Shown: piece by piece, positions 28,591 through 41,626 of the stretch
Layout: the number at the start of each line of letters is the position of its first letter
Numbering within the stretch: the first letter of the stretch is position 1
Assembly: GCF_037126465.1 (NCBI RefSeq)
Contig: NC_088201.1
Span: 231,900,258-231,964,257, forward strand
DNA from: Ornithodoros turicata
Lineage: Eukaryota > Arthropoda > Arachnida > Ixodida > Argasidae
Direction of reading: 5' to 3'
DNA length: 64,000 nucleotides
Notes under the pieces: model-generated
Told to the model about the DNA's origin: nothing
The model's input: the letters and a program-made list of their open reading frames with translations, nothing else
Database searches by the model: none
Made by a program: the position numbers and the translations under genes

Positions 28591-31500
28591 CAACCCCAGT
28601 CACCAGGGAAACGGAAGTGATTTGCTTGTCGGTGGTGGTGAGCGCCCTCTCCCTTTGCCGCGGAAACCAGTTATCGCCAGTTGCTCCGGAGAATTGGGGC
28701 TGGAAGAGGCGGTCGGGCCAGGTGCAGTGTTTCCCGTCCACCGTTCGTTATTCCTAGCGCCGTGCTGTACATTCAATTTCCGCGGTAATTATGACTCTAT
28801 TGCGGTGAGTGCATTCTGTTCATGTTTAATGCGTGCGTTGATGTGTCGGCCAGATTGCTATCATTCCAATGCAGACGTCAGCCAGTGTAGACAGGGGGTG
28901 TAACCTTTGGCGATGAATCAATTCTTGTGGTGCATGTTACTGGCCTGTGTTAATAATGACATCTCTGCTACTCTCAGTATGGCGGCAAGTGGATCGCGTT
29001 ACGACTGATATAGTGCAAGAAAATTTCATTGAATTGTCGAAATCGCCCGCGTAGTTGAACTAGAAGCCGACCCCACTGCGTACGTTAACCTTGGACACAC
29101 TGCTAGGAGTACGTCTGATTGTTCCTTTCTTTCCCATGTGTCTTCATATTTAGGACGCGTGCCTGGGAGGGGGACAGCCCGCGGGTTTTTCCGAAAAATA
29201 GGCTGAACCAGGGCGCGTGATTAGAGATGTGGTGTTAGCAATGGCGGAGAGTGTTCATATTTTACACGCATGCCAGGGAGGGACGGGTCAACGCGAGAGT
29301 GATTGGAACTGTAAAAAGAAAAGATGTCGCGGATAGCGCAGGCTTTTCGTGTTTGCTGCGTGTTTGGGGGGGGGGGGGTATGGCTGCTTTTGCAAAATTT
29401 CGTCGGTTAGGCTTAACCCGACCACGCGCTGAAGTGATTGGCACTGTGCCAAAAAGATATCGAGGGTAGCCCAGGTTTTTCGCGTACGTGTTTTGACGAG
29501 GGGACTTCGGCCAGATTTCGTCGTTTAGAATTAGAAGCCGACCCCACTGCGTACGTTAACGTTGGACACACAGCTAGGAATACGTCTGATTGTTCCTTTC
29601 TTTCCCAGGCATCTTTTGACGAGAGACGGAACCCTAGTTCACAGACGTGGACTAATGCCCAGAGGAGTGTTCAGAAGGAGGATGACCTGCTACGTGTGGC
29701 GTGTTGGCTCGGTAAGTGTCTCGTGTTCATATTTATGGCGGGCGTCGTTAGAGATCCTTCGTTAGAACGTATTCGTGATTAGAGATGTGGTGTTAGCAAT
29801 GGCGGAGAGTGTTCATATTTACGACGCCTTTCTGGGAGGGGAGCGGGCGGTGGGTTTTCTTGAAAAAAAAAAAAAAAAGGCTGAACCAGGGCGCGTGATT
29901 AGAGAGTGGTGTTAGCAATGGCTCCAAGCCCGGAGTGTTCATATTGACGACGCGTGTCTGAGAGGGATGCAGCCGGCGGGTTTTCCCGATAAAAAAAGGG
30001 GCTTAGCTCGAGTGCCTGGGCGCGTGATTAGAGATGTGGTGTTAGCAATGGCGGAAAGCACAGTGTTTATATTTTTCATGCATGCCAGGGAGGGAAGGGG
30101 CCACGCGAGAAGTGCTTGGAACTGTGAAACGAAAAGATATCGCGGATAGCGCAGGCTTTTCGAGTTTACTGCGTGCTTGGACGGCGGGGCTGCGGCAAAA
30201 TTTCGTCGTTTAGGCTTAGCCCGATCACGCGTTGGACTGATTCGAACTGTGAAAATATGATATCGCTGATAGCGCAGGCTTGTCGTGTTTACGGCGTGTT
30301 TTTTTTTTTTTTGGGGGGGGGGGGGGGTAAGGCAACTGTTGCAAAATTTCGTCGGTTAGGCTTAGCCCGACCACGCGCAGAAGTGATTGGCACTGTGCCA
30401 AAAAGTTATCACGGGTAGCCCAGGCTTTTTGTGTGCGTGTTTTGATGGGGGGCTGTGGCAAAATTTCGTCGTTTAGGCTTAGCCCGATCACGCGTTGGAC
30501 TGATTCGAACTGTGAAAATATGATATCGCTGATAGCGCAGGCTTGTCGTGTTTACGGCGTGTTTTTTTTTTGGGGGTGGGGGGGTAAGGCAACTGTTGCA
30601 AAATTTCGTCGGTTAGGCTTAGCCCGACCACGCGCTGAAGTGATTGGCACTGTGCCAAAAAGTTATCACGGGTAGCCCAGGCTTTTTGTGTGCGTGTTTT
30701 GATGGGGGGCTGAGGCAAAATTTCGTCGTTTACGCTTGGCCCGCCCACCCGCTGAAGTAATTGGAACTGTGAAAATAAGATATCTCTGATAGCGCATTGT
30801 GTTCGTAATTGCTGTACTGCCTTCGCGTCATTCCGTTCCCTTGGTGGCGGCGGGGCTGCTAGCGGCACCACACGGGAGAGATGGCGATCCGATAACCACG
30901 CTTCGTCTGCTAGCGCTGAATTTCCATTCCTCCCCGCAAAACGTGGAAAGCGCTGCCCCGTCGATGCATTTGGAGCTAGCAGACGACGCGGGGTTATCGG
31001 ATCGCCATCTCTCCCGTGTGGAGGCGCTCGCAACAACCCCAGTCACCAGGGAAACGGAAGTGATTTGCTTGTCGGTGGTGGTGAGCGCCCTCTCCCTTTG
31101 CCGCGGAAACCAGTTATCGCCAGTTGCTCCGGAGAATTGGGGCTGGAAGAGGCGGTCGGGCCAGGTGCAGTGTTTCCCGTCCACCGTTCGTTATTCCTAG
31201 CGCCGTGCTGTACATTCAATTTCCGCGGTAATTATGACTCTATTGCGGTGAGTGCATTCTGTTCATGTTTAATGCGTGCGTTGATGTGTCGGCCAGATTG
31301 CTATCATTCCAATGCAGACGTCAGCCAGTGTAGACAGGGGGTGTAACCTTTGGCGATGAATCAATTCTTGTGGTGCATGTTACTGGCCTGTGTTAATAAT
31401 GACATCTCTGCTACTCTCAGTATGGCGGCAAGTGGATCGCGTTACGACTGATATAGTGCAAGAAAATTTCATTGAATTGTCGAAATCGCCCGCGTAGTTG

Positions 31501-34500
31501 AACTAGAAGCCGACCCCACTGCGTACGTTAACCTTGGACACACTGCTAGGAGTACGTCTGATTGTTCCTTTCTTTCCCATGTGTCTTCATATTTAGGACG
31601 CGTGCCTGGGAGGGGGACAGCCCGCGGGTTTTTCCGAAAATAGGCTGAACCAGGGCGCGTGATTAGAGATGTGGTGTTAGCAATGGCGGAGAGTGTTCAT
31701 ATTTTACACGCATGCCAGGGAGGGACGGGTCAACGCGAGAGTGATTGGAACTGTAAAAAGAAAAGATGTCGCGGATAGCGCAGGCTTTTCGTGTTTGCTG
31801 CGTGTTTGGGGGGGGGGGGGGTATGGCTGCTTTTGCAAAATTTCGTCGGTTAGGCTTAACCCGACCACGCGCTGAAGTGATTGGCACTGTGCCAAAAAGA
31901 TATCGAGGGTAGCCCAGGTTTTTCGCGTACGTGTTTTGACGAGGGGACTTCGGCCAGATTTCGTCGTTTAGAATTAGAAGCCGACCCCACTGCGTACGTT
32001 AACGTTGGACACACAGCTAGGAATACGTCTGATTGTTCCTTTCTTTCCCAGGCATCTTTTGACGAGAGACGGAACCCTAGTTCACAGACGTGGACTAATG
32101 CCCAGAGGAGTGTTCAGAAGGAGGATGACCTGCTACGTGTGGCGTGTTGGCTCGGTAAGTGTCTCGTGTTCATATTTATGGCGGGCGTCGTTAGAGATCC
32201 TTCGTTAGAACGTATTCGTGATTAGAGATGTGGTGTTAGCAATGGCGGAGAGTGTTCATATTTACGACGCCTTTCTGGGAGGGGAGCGGGCGGTGGGTTT
32301 TCTTGAAAAAAAAAAAAAAGGCTGAACCAGGGCGCGTGATTAGAGAGTGGTGTTAGCAATGGCTCCAAGCCCGGAGTGTTCATATTGACGACGCGTGTCT
32401 GAGAGGGATGCAGCCGGCGGGTTTTCCCGATAAAAAAAGGGGCTTAGCTCGAGTGCCTGGGCGCGTGATTAGAGATGTGGTGTTAGCAATGGCGGAAAGC
32501 ACAGTGTTTATATTTTTCATGCATGCCAGGGAGGGAAGGGGCCACGCGAGAAGTGCTTGGAACTGTGAAACGAAAAGATATCGCGGATAGCGCAGGCTTT
32601 TCGAGTTTACTGCGTGCTTGGACGGCGGGGCTGCGGCAAAATTTCGTCGTTTAGGCTTAGCCCGATCACGCGTTGGACTGATTCGAACTGTGAAAATATG
32701 ATATCGCTGATAGCGCAGGCTTGTCGTGTTTACGGCGTGTTTTTTTTTTTTTTTGGGGGGGGGGTAAGGCAACTGTTGCAAAATTTCGTCGGTTAGGCTT
32801 AGCCCGACCACGCGCAGAAGTGATTGGCACTGTGCCAAAAAGTTATCACGGGTAGCCCAGGCTTTTTGTGTGCGTGTTTTGATGGGGGGCTGTGGCAAAA
32901 TTTCGTCGTTTAGGCTTAGCCCGATCACGCGTTGGACTGATTCGAACTGTGAAAATATGATATCGCTGATAGCGCAGGCTTGTCGTGTTTACGGCGTGTT
33001 TTTTTTTTTGGGGGGGGGGGTAAGGCAACTGTTGCAAAATTTCGTCGGTTAGGCTTAGCCCGACCACGCGCTGAAGTGATTGGCACTGTGCCAAAAAGTT
33101 ATCACGGGTAGCCCAGGCTTTTTGTGTGCGTGTTTTGATGGGGGGCTGAGGCAAAATTTCGTCGTTTACGCTTGGCCCGCCCACCCGCTGAAGTAATTGG
33201 AACTGTGAAAATAAGATATCTCTGATAGCGCATTGTGTTCGTAATTGCTGTACTGCCTTCGCGTCATTCCGTTCCCTTGGTGGCGGCGGGGCTGCTAGCG
33301 GCACCACACGGGAGAGATGGCGATCCGATAACCACGCTTCGTCTGCTAGCGCTGAATTTCCATTCCTCCCCGCAAAACGTGGAAAGCGCTGCCCCGTCGA
33401 TGCATTTGGAGCTAGCAGACGACGCGGGGTTATCGGATCGCCATCTCTCCCGTGTGGAGGCGCTCGCAACAACCCCAGTCACCAGGGAAACGGAAGTGAT
33501 TTGCTTGTCGGTGGTGGTGAGCGCCCTCTCCCTTTGCCGCGGAAACCAGTTATCGCCAGTTGCTCCGGAGAATTGGGGCTGGAAGAGGCGGTCGGGCCAG
33601 GTGCAGTGTTTCCCGTCCACCGTTCGTTATTCCTAGCGCCGTGCTGTACATTCAATTTCCGCGGTAATTATGACTCTATTGCGGTGAGTGCATTCTGTTC
33701 ATGTTTAATGCGTGCGTTGATGTGTCGGCCAGATTGCTATCATTCCAATGCAGACGTCAGCCAGTGTAGACAGGGGGTGTAACCTTTGGCGATGAATCAA
33801 TTCTTGTGGTGCATGTTACTGGCCTGTGTTAATAATGACATCTCTGCTACTCTCAGTATGGCGGCAAGTGGATCGCGTTACGACTGATATAGTGCAAGAA
33901 AATTTCATTGAATTGTCGAAATCGCCCGCGTAGTTGAACTAGAAGCCGACCCCACTGCGTACGTTAACCTTGGACACACTGCTAGGAGTACGTCTGATTG
34001 TTCCTTTCTTTCACATGTGTCTTCATATTTAGGACGCGTGCCTGGGAGGGGGACAGCCCGCGGGTTTTTCCGAAAAATAGGCTGAACCAGGGCGCGTGAT
34101 TAGAGATGTGGTGTTAGCAATGGCGGAGAGTGTTCATATTTTACACGCATGCCAGGGAGGGACGGGTCAACGCGAGAGTGATTGGAACTGTAAAAAGAAA
34201 AGATGTCGCGGATAGCGCAGGCTTTTCGTGTTTGCTGCGTGTTTGGGGGGGGGGGGGGGGGTATGGCTGCTTTTGCAAAATTTCGTCGGTTAGGCTTAAC
34301 CCGACCACGCGCTGAAGTGATTGGCACTGTGCCAAAAAGATATCGAGGGTAGCCCAGGTTTTTCGCGTACGTGTTTTGACGAGGGGACTTCGGCCAGATT
34401 TCGTCGTTTAGAATTAGAAGCCGACCCCACTGCGTACGTTAACGTGGGACACACAGCTAGGAATACGTCTGATTGTTCCTTTCTTTCCCAGGCATCTTTT

Positions 34501-35182
34501 GACGAGAGACGGAACCCTAGTTCACAGACGTGGACTAATGCCCAGAGGAGTGTTCAGAAGGAGGATGACCTGCTACGTGTGGCGTGTTGGCTCGGTAAGT
34601 GTCTCGTGTTCATATTTATGGCGGGCGTCGTTAGAGATCCTTCGTTAGAACGTATTCGTGATTAGAGATGTGGTGTTAGCAATGGCGGAGAGTGTTCATA
34701 TTTACGACGCCTTTCTGGGAGGGGAGCGGGCGGTGGGTTTTCTTGAAAAAAAAAAAAAAAGGCTGAACCAGGGCGCGTGATTAGAGAGTGGTGTTAGCAA
34801 TGGCTCCAAGCCCGGAGTGTTCATATTGACGACGCGTGTCTGAGAGGGATGCAGCCGGCGGGTTTTCCCGATAAAAAAAGGGGCTTAGCTCGAGTGCCTG
34901 GGCGCGTGATTAGAGATGTGGTGTTAGCAATGGCGGAAAGCACAGTGTTTATATTTTTCATGCATGCCAGGGAGGGAAGGGGCCACGCGAGAAGTGCTTG
35001 GAACTGTGAAACGAAAAGATATCGCGGATAGCGCAGGCTTTTCGAGTTTACTGCGTGCTTGGACGGCGGGGCTGCGGCAAAATTTCGTCGTTTAGGCTTA
35101 GCCCGATCACGCGTTGGACTGATTCGAACTGTGAAAATATGATATCGCTGATAGCGCAGGCTTGTCGTGTTTACGGCGTGTT

Positions 35183-35213
<31 letters not shown>

Positions 35214-36690
35214 GCAACTGTTGCAAAATTTCGTCGGTTAGGCTTAGCCCGACCACGCGCAGAAGTGATTGGCACTGTGCCAAAAAGTTATCACGGGTAG
35301 CCCAGGCTTTTTGTGTGCGTGTTTTGATGGGGGGCTGTGGCAAAATTTCGTCGTTTAGGCTTAGCCCGATCACGCGTTGGACTGATTCGAACTGTGAAAA
35401 TATGATATCGCTGATAGCGCAGGCTTGTCGTGTTTACGGCGTGTTTTTTTTTTGGGGGGGGGGGGGGGTAAGGCAACTGTTGCAAAATTTCGTCGGTTAG
35501 GCTTAGCCCGACCACGCGCTGAAGTGATTGGCACTGTGCCAAAAAGTTATCACGGGTAGCCCAGGCTTTTTGTGTGCGTGTTTTGATGGGGGGCTGAGGC
35601 AAAATTTCGTCGTTTACGCTTGGCCCGCCCACCCGCTGAAGTAATTGGAACTGTGAAAATAAGATATCTCTGATAGCGCATTGTGTTCGTAATTGCTGTA
35701 CTGCCTTCGCGTCATTCCGTTCCCTTGGTGGCGGCGGGGCTGCTAGCGGCACCACACGGGAGAGATGGCGATCCGATAACCACGCTTCGTCTGCTAGCGC
35801 TGAATTTCCATTCCTCCCCGCAAAACGTGGAAAGCGCTGCCCCGTCGATGCATTTGGAGCTAGCAGACGACGCGGGGTTATCGGATCGCCATCTCTCCCG
35901 TGTGGAGGCGCTCGCAACAACCCCAGTCACCAGGGAAACGGAAGTGATTTGCTTGTCGGTGGTGGTGAGCGCCCTCTCCCTTTGCCGCGGAAACCAGTTA
36001 TCGCCAGTTGCTCCGGAGAATTGGGGCTGGAAGAGGCGGTCGGGCCAGGTGCAGTGTTTCCCGTCCACCGTTCGTTATTCCTAGCGCCGTGCTGTACATT
36101 CAATTTCCGCGGTAATTATGACTCTATTGCGGTGAGTGCATTCTGTTCATGTTTAATGCGTGCGTTGATGTGTCGGCCAGATTGCTATCATTCCAATGCA
36201 GACGTCAGCCAGTGTAGACAGGGGGTGTAACCTTTGGCGATGAATCAATTCTTGTGGTGCATGTTACTGGCCTGTGTTAATAATGACATCTCTGCTACTC
36301 TCAGTATGGCGGCAAGTGGATCGCGTTACGACTGATATAGTGCAAGAAAATTTCATTGAATTGTCGAAATCGCCCGCGTAGTTGAACTAGAAGCCGACCC
36401 CACTGCGTACGTTAACCTTGGACACACTGCTAGGAGTACGTCTGATTGTTCCTTTCTTTCCCATGTGTCTTCATATTTAGGACGCGTGCCTGGGAGGGGG
36501 ACAGCCCGCGGGTTTTTCCGAAAAATAGGCTGAACCAGGGCGCGTGATTAGAGATGTGGTGTTAGCAATGGCGGAGAGTGTTCATATTTTACACGCATGC
36601 CAGGGAGGGACGGGTCAACGCGAGAGTGATTGGAACTGTAAAAAGAAAAGATGTCGCGGATAGCGCAGGCTTTTCGTGTTTGCTGCGTGT

Positions 36691-36948
36691 TTGCTTGTTT
36701 GCTTGTTTGCTTGCTGCGTGTTTGCTGCCACAGTTGCTTCGCGGCGCTAACACAGAATTAAAAAAAAATTTTTTTGTGAGTCTGCATGAAGTTGGTTATA
36801 ATACAGCGCAAGATATTTTCCCCGAGTGCAAACAAACTGGCATGTTCACGACTGAGCAACATTCTGCTTGGGGTGTCGTCTGCTCTTTACACGGTGCTTT
36901 TCCCTTTAGTTACTCTCTAGGAATCACTGCAGCTTTCTTTTATCATAT
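36691..36948. other. Unique spacer between macrosatellite and second duplication
   Basis: About 260 bp with a GTTTGCTT simple repeat at its start and an A-run/T-run near 36760. No gene seen. It gives the left flank of the uninterrupted site corresponding to the gypsy insertion at 21343. Confidence 0.5.
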
Positions 36949-39310
36949 ACTATGCTCTGAATGGTCTGCTTGAGAATAAAGTGGAAGAAGGCCTCCTCTT
37001 ATTTGTGTGTTCTTGTGTTTTTTTCAGGAGTGCTGACCTTTATCGTACAGATGAAGCTTTCACACGTTATGCCTCACTGGTGCAAGCTACACACAAAACA
37101 TCCGAGCGTCCACCCCCCAGGAGCCATTCATTCATCTCAGACACTTAAAGAGACAGTTCGAACAGCACAGTGTTCAAGTGCCTTGTAAAGCATGGACTAC
37201 ACCCGTGACGATAAATAAGAGCTTCTGTCAAATAGTAGTTGCAGGAGGGACTCCGGCACTACCGGCTTCAAATTGCGACAATATCGGGAAAAAATTCTGG
37301 CAAGAACATGCTTTTTCGTGGTGCAGTAAAACCCAGCCTTAAACCCCGCTCGAGCTTGAGGGAAACACGAAGGATGACATGACACGAAGGCTCCCTTGAG
37401 CTCAGGGGTTCATTGTGCCATGGATATTCACCAGCCTAACCGCGGTTCTCTCACTTCTCCCAAGCCAACAGCCTTTTCCTTAATTTTTTTTTTTTACTCC
37501 TTCTATATCATGAGCGTTCCATTTGACTTCTTGCTAAGATATTCTCATTTTGGTTGTTAGTGTTAGCACCAGCCATATACAGGAAAAGTGTACTTGCCAG
37601 AAAAGAAGACAGACCCCAAAATGTTAGTCTTGTGCAGTTCGGTTACCCTGGCATAAAGAATTCAAAGTTGTGAACAGTAAAGTTTATATACATTGAAAAG
37701 CATATATGTGTGGATGAATGCGTTAAAGCATTATTTCTTCTGGCCTGTTTGGTTGTACATGGTGCAATATCCTGTTCATGGCATGCTTTGCAGAGCTAAC
37801 ATGCTGCAATCCGGAGTTTCGCACTCAATGTGTCAAAAAAAATCATTAAAGGAACAGACATCCCACATTCTTCTGTGAGCAAAATAAAACGCAATAATGG
37901 TGGCACAATGGCAGAGCAATCTTGCCCAATGTTTACTCATGGACAGTAATGTCGAAACATTACGAATCACTCTTTTTTTTCCTGGAAAGTCTGGTTGTAA
38001 TGAGGCACATAGCTTTGCATTTTACTGTTAAACCTGGCTGGATGAAGACAGGAAAAACTGGAATTGGGAGTAGCTGTGCAGCCTTGCTAGATATCAGGAA
38101 CATACCTGGGTAAATTACTTCTAAAATGTAATTAAATTACATTACTCCAGTTAGAATTTAATTAAATTACATTTCTCCAGCTAGAATTTAATTAATTACA
38201 TTTCTCCAGTTAGAATTTAATTAAATTACATTACTTGTTAGTGCAATTGAAATGTAATGAAATTACATTACAATTACTACGAAACAGTAACTACATTACG
38301 GAGTCATTACTGTGAACTTAATCCTAACGCTATTGAGCACGTGGAAATTAATTGTCAAACAACACTATGTTGTAACAGCAAGGCGTATTTTATTCTGTGC
38401 ATCACAAGGATTGTCACTCTCTCTTATTGCAAAATAAGCTCTTCTTGCAGCAGAAACAACTGACTCTCGAAGTGGCCGTTTAGGCTGCTCCTTGTATCAG
38501 GAAACGGGTCTTCAGCCATGCCGAAGACTCTCTCTATCGGTGCGGACGATGGCAACGCGGTGTTGTACTCGTAGTCATCATCATCATCTTCATCTTTTAA
38601 CCCGCCAGTCGCCAGCTCTTTCTGCCAAGTGCCAGCACAGAACACACACTCGATTGTTTTGTAAAAAGTAATGAGTAATGTCAATAAAAGTACTGCCCAA
38701 CTAATTAAATTACATTACAAATTAGCAGAAAAAGTAATTTATTACTGTCATTTCATTACAGTAATAACATTACTACCCAGGTATGATCAGGAAGGGACCG
38801 GACAGAAATCGAGTGATCGGCATTTCTATCCATCTGAGAGTATGTGTGTCCGCTGCTGACTGATGCTAGGGTGCCACTCCAATTGAGAAATACGACCGCC
38901 CACTGTTCCGCAAACATTTGTCCCAAGCTGTACGCGCTGTGGTGCTACCCATTATGGGCTGACTTTAATGTTACTCTTTCTCTCTGTTTGAGAGTTCATA
39001 ACACATAAATATGCTACTGTAGAAGTCGTTTTTTCCACGTGGAAAATGTTTTCGTGTTTTCGAAGGAAGGTGGTTTGAGGAGTGATTCACGATAACTTGA
39101 TTTTGAGGCCCTACGTTTCTGGGAGTGCTATGCCCTTGCGTGTTGTGCCGTCGTCAATGCTGTGGCATATTTCGGTGCTCACAGACATGGCAGGAAAGGC
39201 CCTGTACAATGGCCATTAGGGACCCTGCAGGAGGCCATAGTAGTGGCTGTGTTCCCCTGACCTCTGAACCTCTAACGACAGTCAACAAACCAAGCGGGCT
39301 GTCTTTAAAA
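36949..39310 (+). repeat. Segmental duplication, copy 2
   Basis: Same sequence as 21344-23650, with few substitutions. It differs by extra copies of a ~30-bp CCAGTTAGAATTTAATTAAATT unit (about 38135-38235). The start carries the same CTATGCTCTGAATGG but is preceded by unique sequence instead of an LTR. Confidence 0.88.
38101..38785. mobile_element. AT-rich MITE-like element, second copy
   Basis: Same termini and internal sequence as 22495-23122, copied with the surrounding segmental duplication rather than inserted independently, since the flanks agree. Confidence 0.6.
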
Positions 39311-40670
39311 GTGACATGAAAATACCAAAACAAGGAAGTGTCGTCCCCAGTGCTCGTAATCTCCCTCTAACGATGCTCCTCTATCGGCATCGTCGCTGGC
39401 GATCGACAGCGGTTCCTAATAGGACCCCTAACGTCTTAACCTCTAATGGCAGTGAGCAAACCAAGCACACTGTCGTTAGAAGCGACATAGAAATATCAAA
39501 ACAAGGAAGTGTCACTCCCGGTGCTCGTAATCACTTTCTACCAATGCTCCTCTATCGGCACCATCGCTGGAGCTGGATAGCAGCTCCGAATAGGGACCCT
39601 GATGTCTTAACCTGCATTGACAGTCCACGAATCAAGCACACTGTCGTTAAAAGCTACATGGGAATACCAAAACGGGCAAGTGTCGCTTCTGATGCTCGTA
39701 GTCGTCTTCTGCCGATACTCTATCAACACTGTCTCTGGCCCTCGACACCGAGTCGCTTTTGCGCCAAAAACCTCCAATTATCATCATCATCAGCCCTCGA
39801 CACCGACTCGGAATAGGGTCCCTGACGTCTTAACCCATAACGACAGTCAACAAACGAAATGCACTGTCATGAAAAACGACATGAAAATACCAATAAGGGC
39901 AGGTGCTGCTCCCAGTGCTCGTAATCATGTTCTAACGACACCGTCGCTGGCGCTGGGCAGTGACTCAGAATAAAGCCCCTGACGTCTGAACCTGTAACGA
40001 CAGTCAACAAAGCAAGCGCACTGTCTTTAAAAGCAACATAGAAATATCAAAACAAGGAAGTGTCACTCCCGGTGCTCGTAATCGTCTTCTACCAATACTT
40101 CTCTATCGGCACCGTCGCTGGTGATCGACAGCGGTTCCTAATAGGACCCCTAACGTCTTAACCTCTAATGGCAGTGAGCAAACCAAGCACACTGTCGTTA
40201 AAAGCGACATAGAAATATCAAAACAAGGAAGTGTCACTCCCGGTGCTCGTAATCATCTTCTACCAATACTTCTCTATCGGCATCGTCGCTGGTGATCGAC
40301 AGCGGTTCCTAATAGGACCCCTAACGTCTTAACCTCTAATGGCAGTGATCAAACCAAGCACACTGTCGTTAAAAGCGACATAGAAATATCAAAACAAGGA
40401 AGTGTCACTCCCGGTGCTCGTAATCATCTTCTACCAATACTCCTCTATCAGCATCGTCGCTGGTGATCGACAGCGGTTCCTAATAGGACCCCTAACGTCT
40501 TAACCTCTAATCGCAGTGAGCAAACCAAGCACACTGTCGTTAAAAGCGACATAGAAATATCAAAACAAGGAAGTGTCACTCCCGGTGCTCGTAATCATCT
40601 TCTACCAATACTCCTCTATCGGCATCGTCGCTGGTGATCGACAGCGGTTCCTAATAGGACCCCTAACGTC
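39311..40670 (+). repeat. 171-bp satellite array, second block (left part)
   Basis: Starts with divergent unit types as in the first block, followed by ordered 171-bp units from about 40000. Interrupted at 40671 by a MITE and resumed at 41627 in register. Confidence 0.9.
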
Positions 40671-40674
40671 TTAA

Positions 40675-41622
40675 AGGAGCAGTCTAGAGGCCCACAACTT
40701 TTTTTCTGTTTTTGGTCAGTATGGAATGTTACGCGGCCGAAAACAGTTTTCCCACAATTAGTGCAACGGTAGCTAAATTGGGACGCCTGCAATAGCTCCC
40801 CGAACCTCCCGCGCGCGAAACACCCTCCTTCGCCTTCACGATAGGCACGTGATGAGCGCTACCACACACGTCACTATGTGACGCAAGTGGTGAGGACGCT
40901 CCTCATTGGACTTGGGATCACATGATCGAGGTGAGCAACATCGCCCAGGCGCGAGCGTCTGCTACCGCTTGGGAGACGCCATGCGTTCTCCGGCTTCGTG
41001 ATGTCCGAAACGGAGGGTTTGAAGGCTGTCAACGACACAACCACGATTTTTTGGGACCGCAGGCACCACGGGAAGAACGAGTGGTGCAGCCCGAAATTAA
41101 CTGCGTTTGTACAGCAAAAACTCCGTGCTTCTCGACAGTGTGCAGCCTGTCCGACAGTTTTCACCGCGCAGTTGGTTCAGTGGCTAACAGGTGGCGCCAC
41201 AATACCGCTTCGCAATAGCTTTCTGCTGCTGTGAAATCTGAGATTGCACAGAAGCCACGGATATATTACTCTTGTGATCGTAATCTTATTTTCTCAGGCT
41301 GCGTATATGCTTCTTCTTTTAAAGAAAACATGATATAAATCATATAAATAATAGAAGTCAACAAGAAGCAGCTAGCAATGTTCGTAGCAGACGGTTTTTC
41401 CTACGAACGAATGAGGGGCTCTCTACCACGAACGTCACACTAGAGTGGGTGTGGTCTGCAGTTGGAGCGCTCCGGCCTGTCACCGCGGCAGCGATTTTCC
41501 AAATTAATTGCACCGTGGTGATACAACTTTGGACAGAAATATTTTGTGGGAATGCTTTTCACATACTGCTTTACAAGATGACAGCAGTTTTGGGCCATGT
41601 TAGATACCACTTTAATGCTCCT
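40675..41622. mobile_element. MITE of about 950 bp flanked by duplicated TTAA (piggyBac-like)
   Basis: TTAA at 40671-40674 and 41623-41626. Termini are AGGAGCA and TGCTCCT. The satellite unit reads GTCTTAACCTC in uninterrupted copies, so removing the element and one TTAA restores the unit exactly. TTAA duplication is typical of piggyBac-type insertion. Internal ORFs (for example 40922-41218) have no recognised domains and overlap in two frames; a transposase is not seen. Confidence 0.75.
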
Positions 41623-41626
41623 TTAA

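Larger units (their letters stand above)
26187..36690 (+). repeat. Macrosatellite: about 4.3 tandem copies of a 2.44-kb unit
   Basis: The same sequence recurs at 26194, 28641, 31084, 33520 and 35968 (GAGCGCCCTCTCCCTTTGCC region), giving periods of about 2436-2448 bp; length differences fall mostly in G, T and A homopolymers. Each unit has internal repeats (GCGTGATTAGAGATGTGGTG; AATTTCGTCGTTTAGGCTTA), a T-run/G-run tract, a foldback (next entry) and exon-like blocks with splice signals. Many overlapping small ORFs occur on both strands but none resembles a known protein. The first copy begins inside the unit, directly after the 171-bp satellite. The last ends in a GTTTGCTT simple repeat near 36690. 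Confidence 0.92.

Noticed and set aside
27967..28593. 208-aa minus-strand ORF in the macrosatellite (also near 32846 and 35291)
   Set aside because: Crosses the foldback and homopolymer tracts and changes length with T/G run length between units; no motif.
28356..28757. 133-aa plus-strand ORF repeated in each macrosatellite unit
   Set aside because: Open on both strands through the inverted repeat; repeated only because the unit is repeated.
40922..41234. Two overlapping ORFs in the TTAA-flanked MITE as a transposase
   Set aside because: Only about 80-98 codons, overlapping in two frames, no DDE-type motif.
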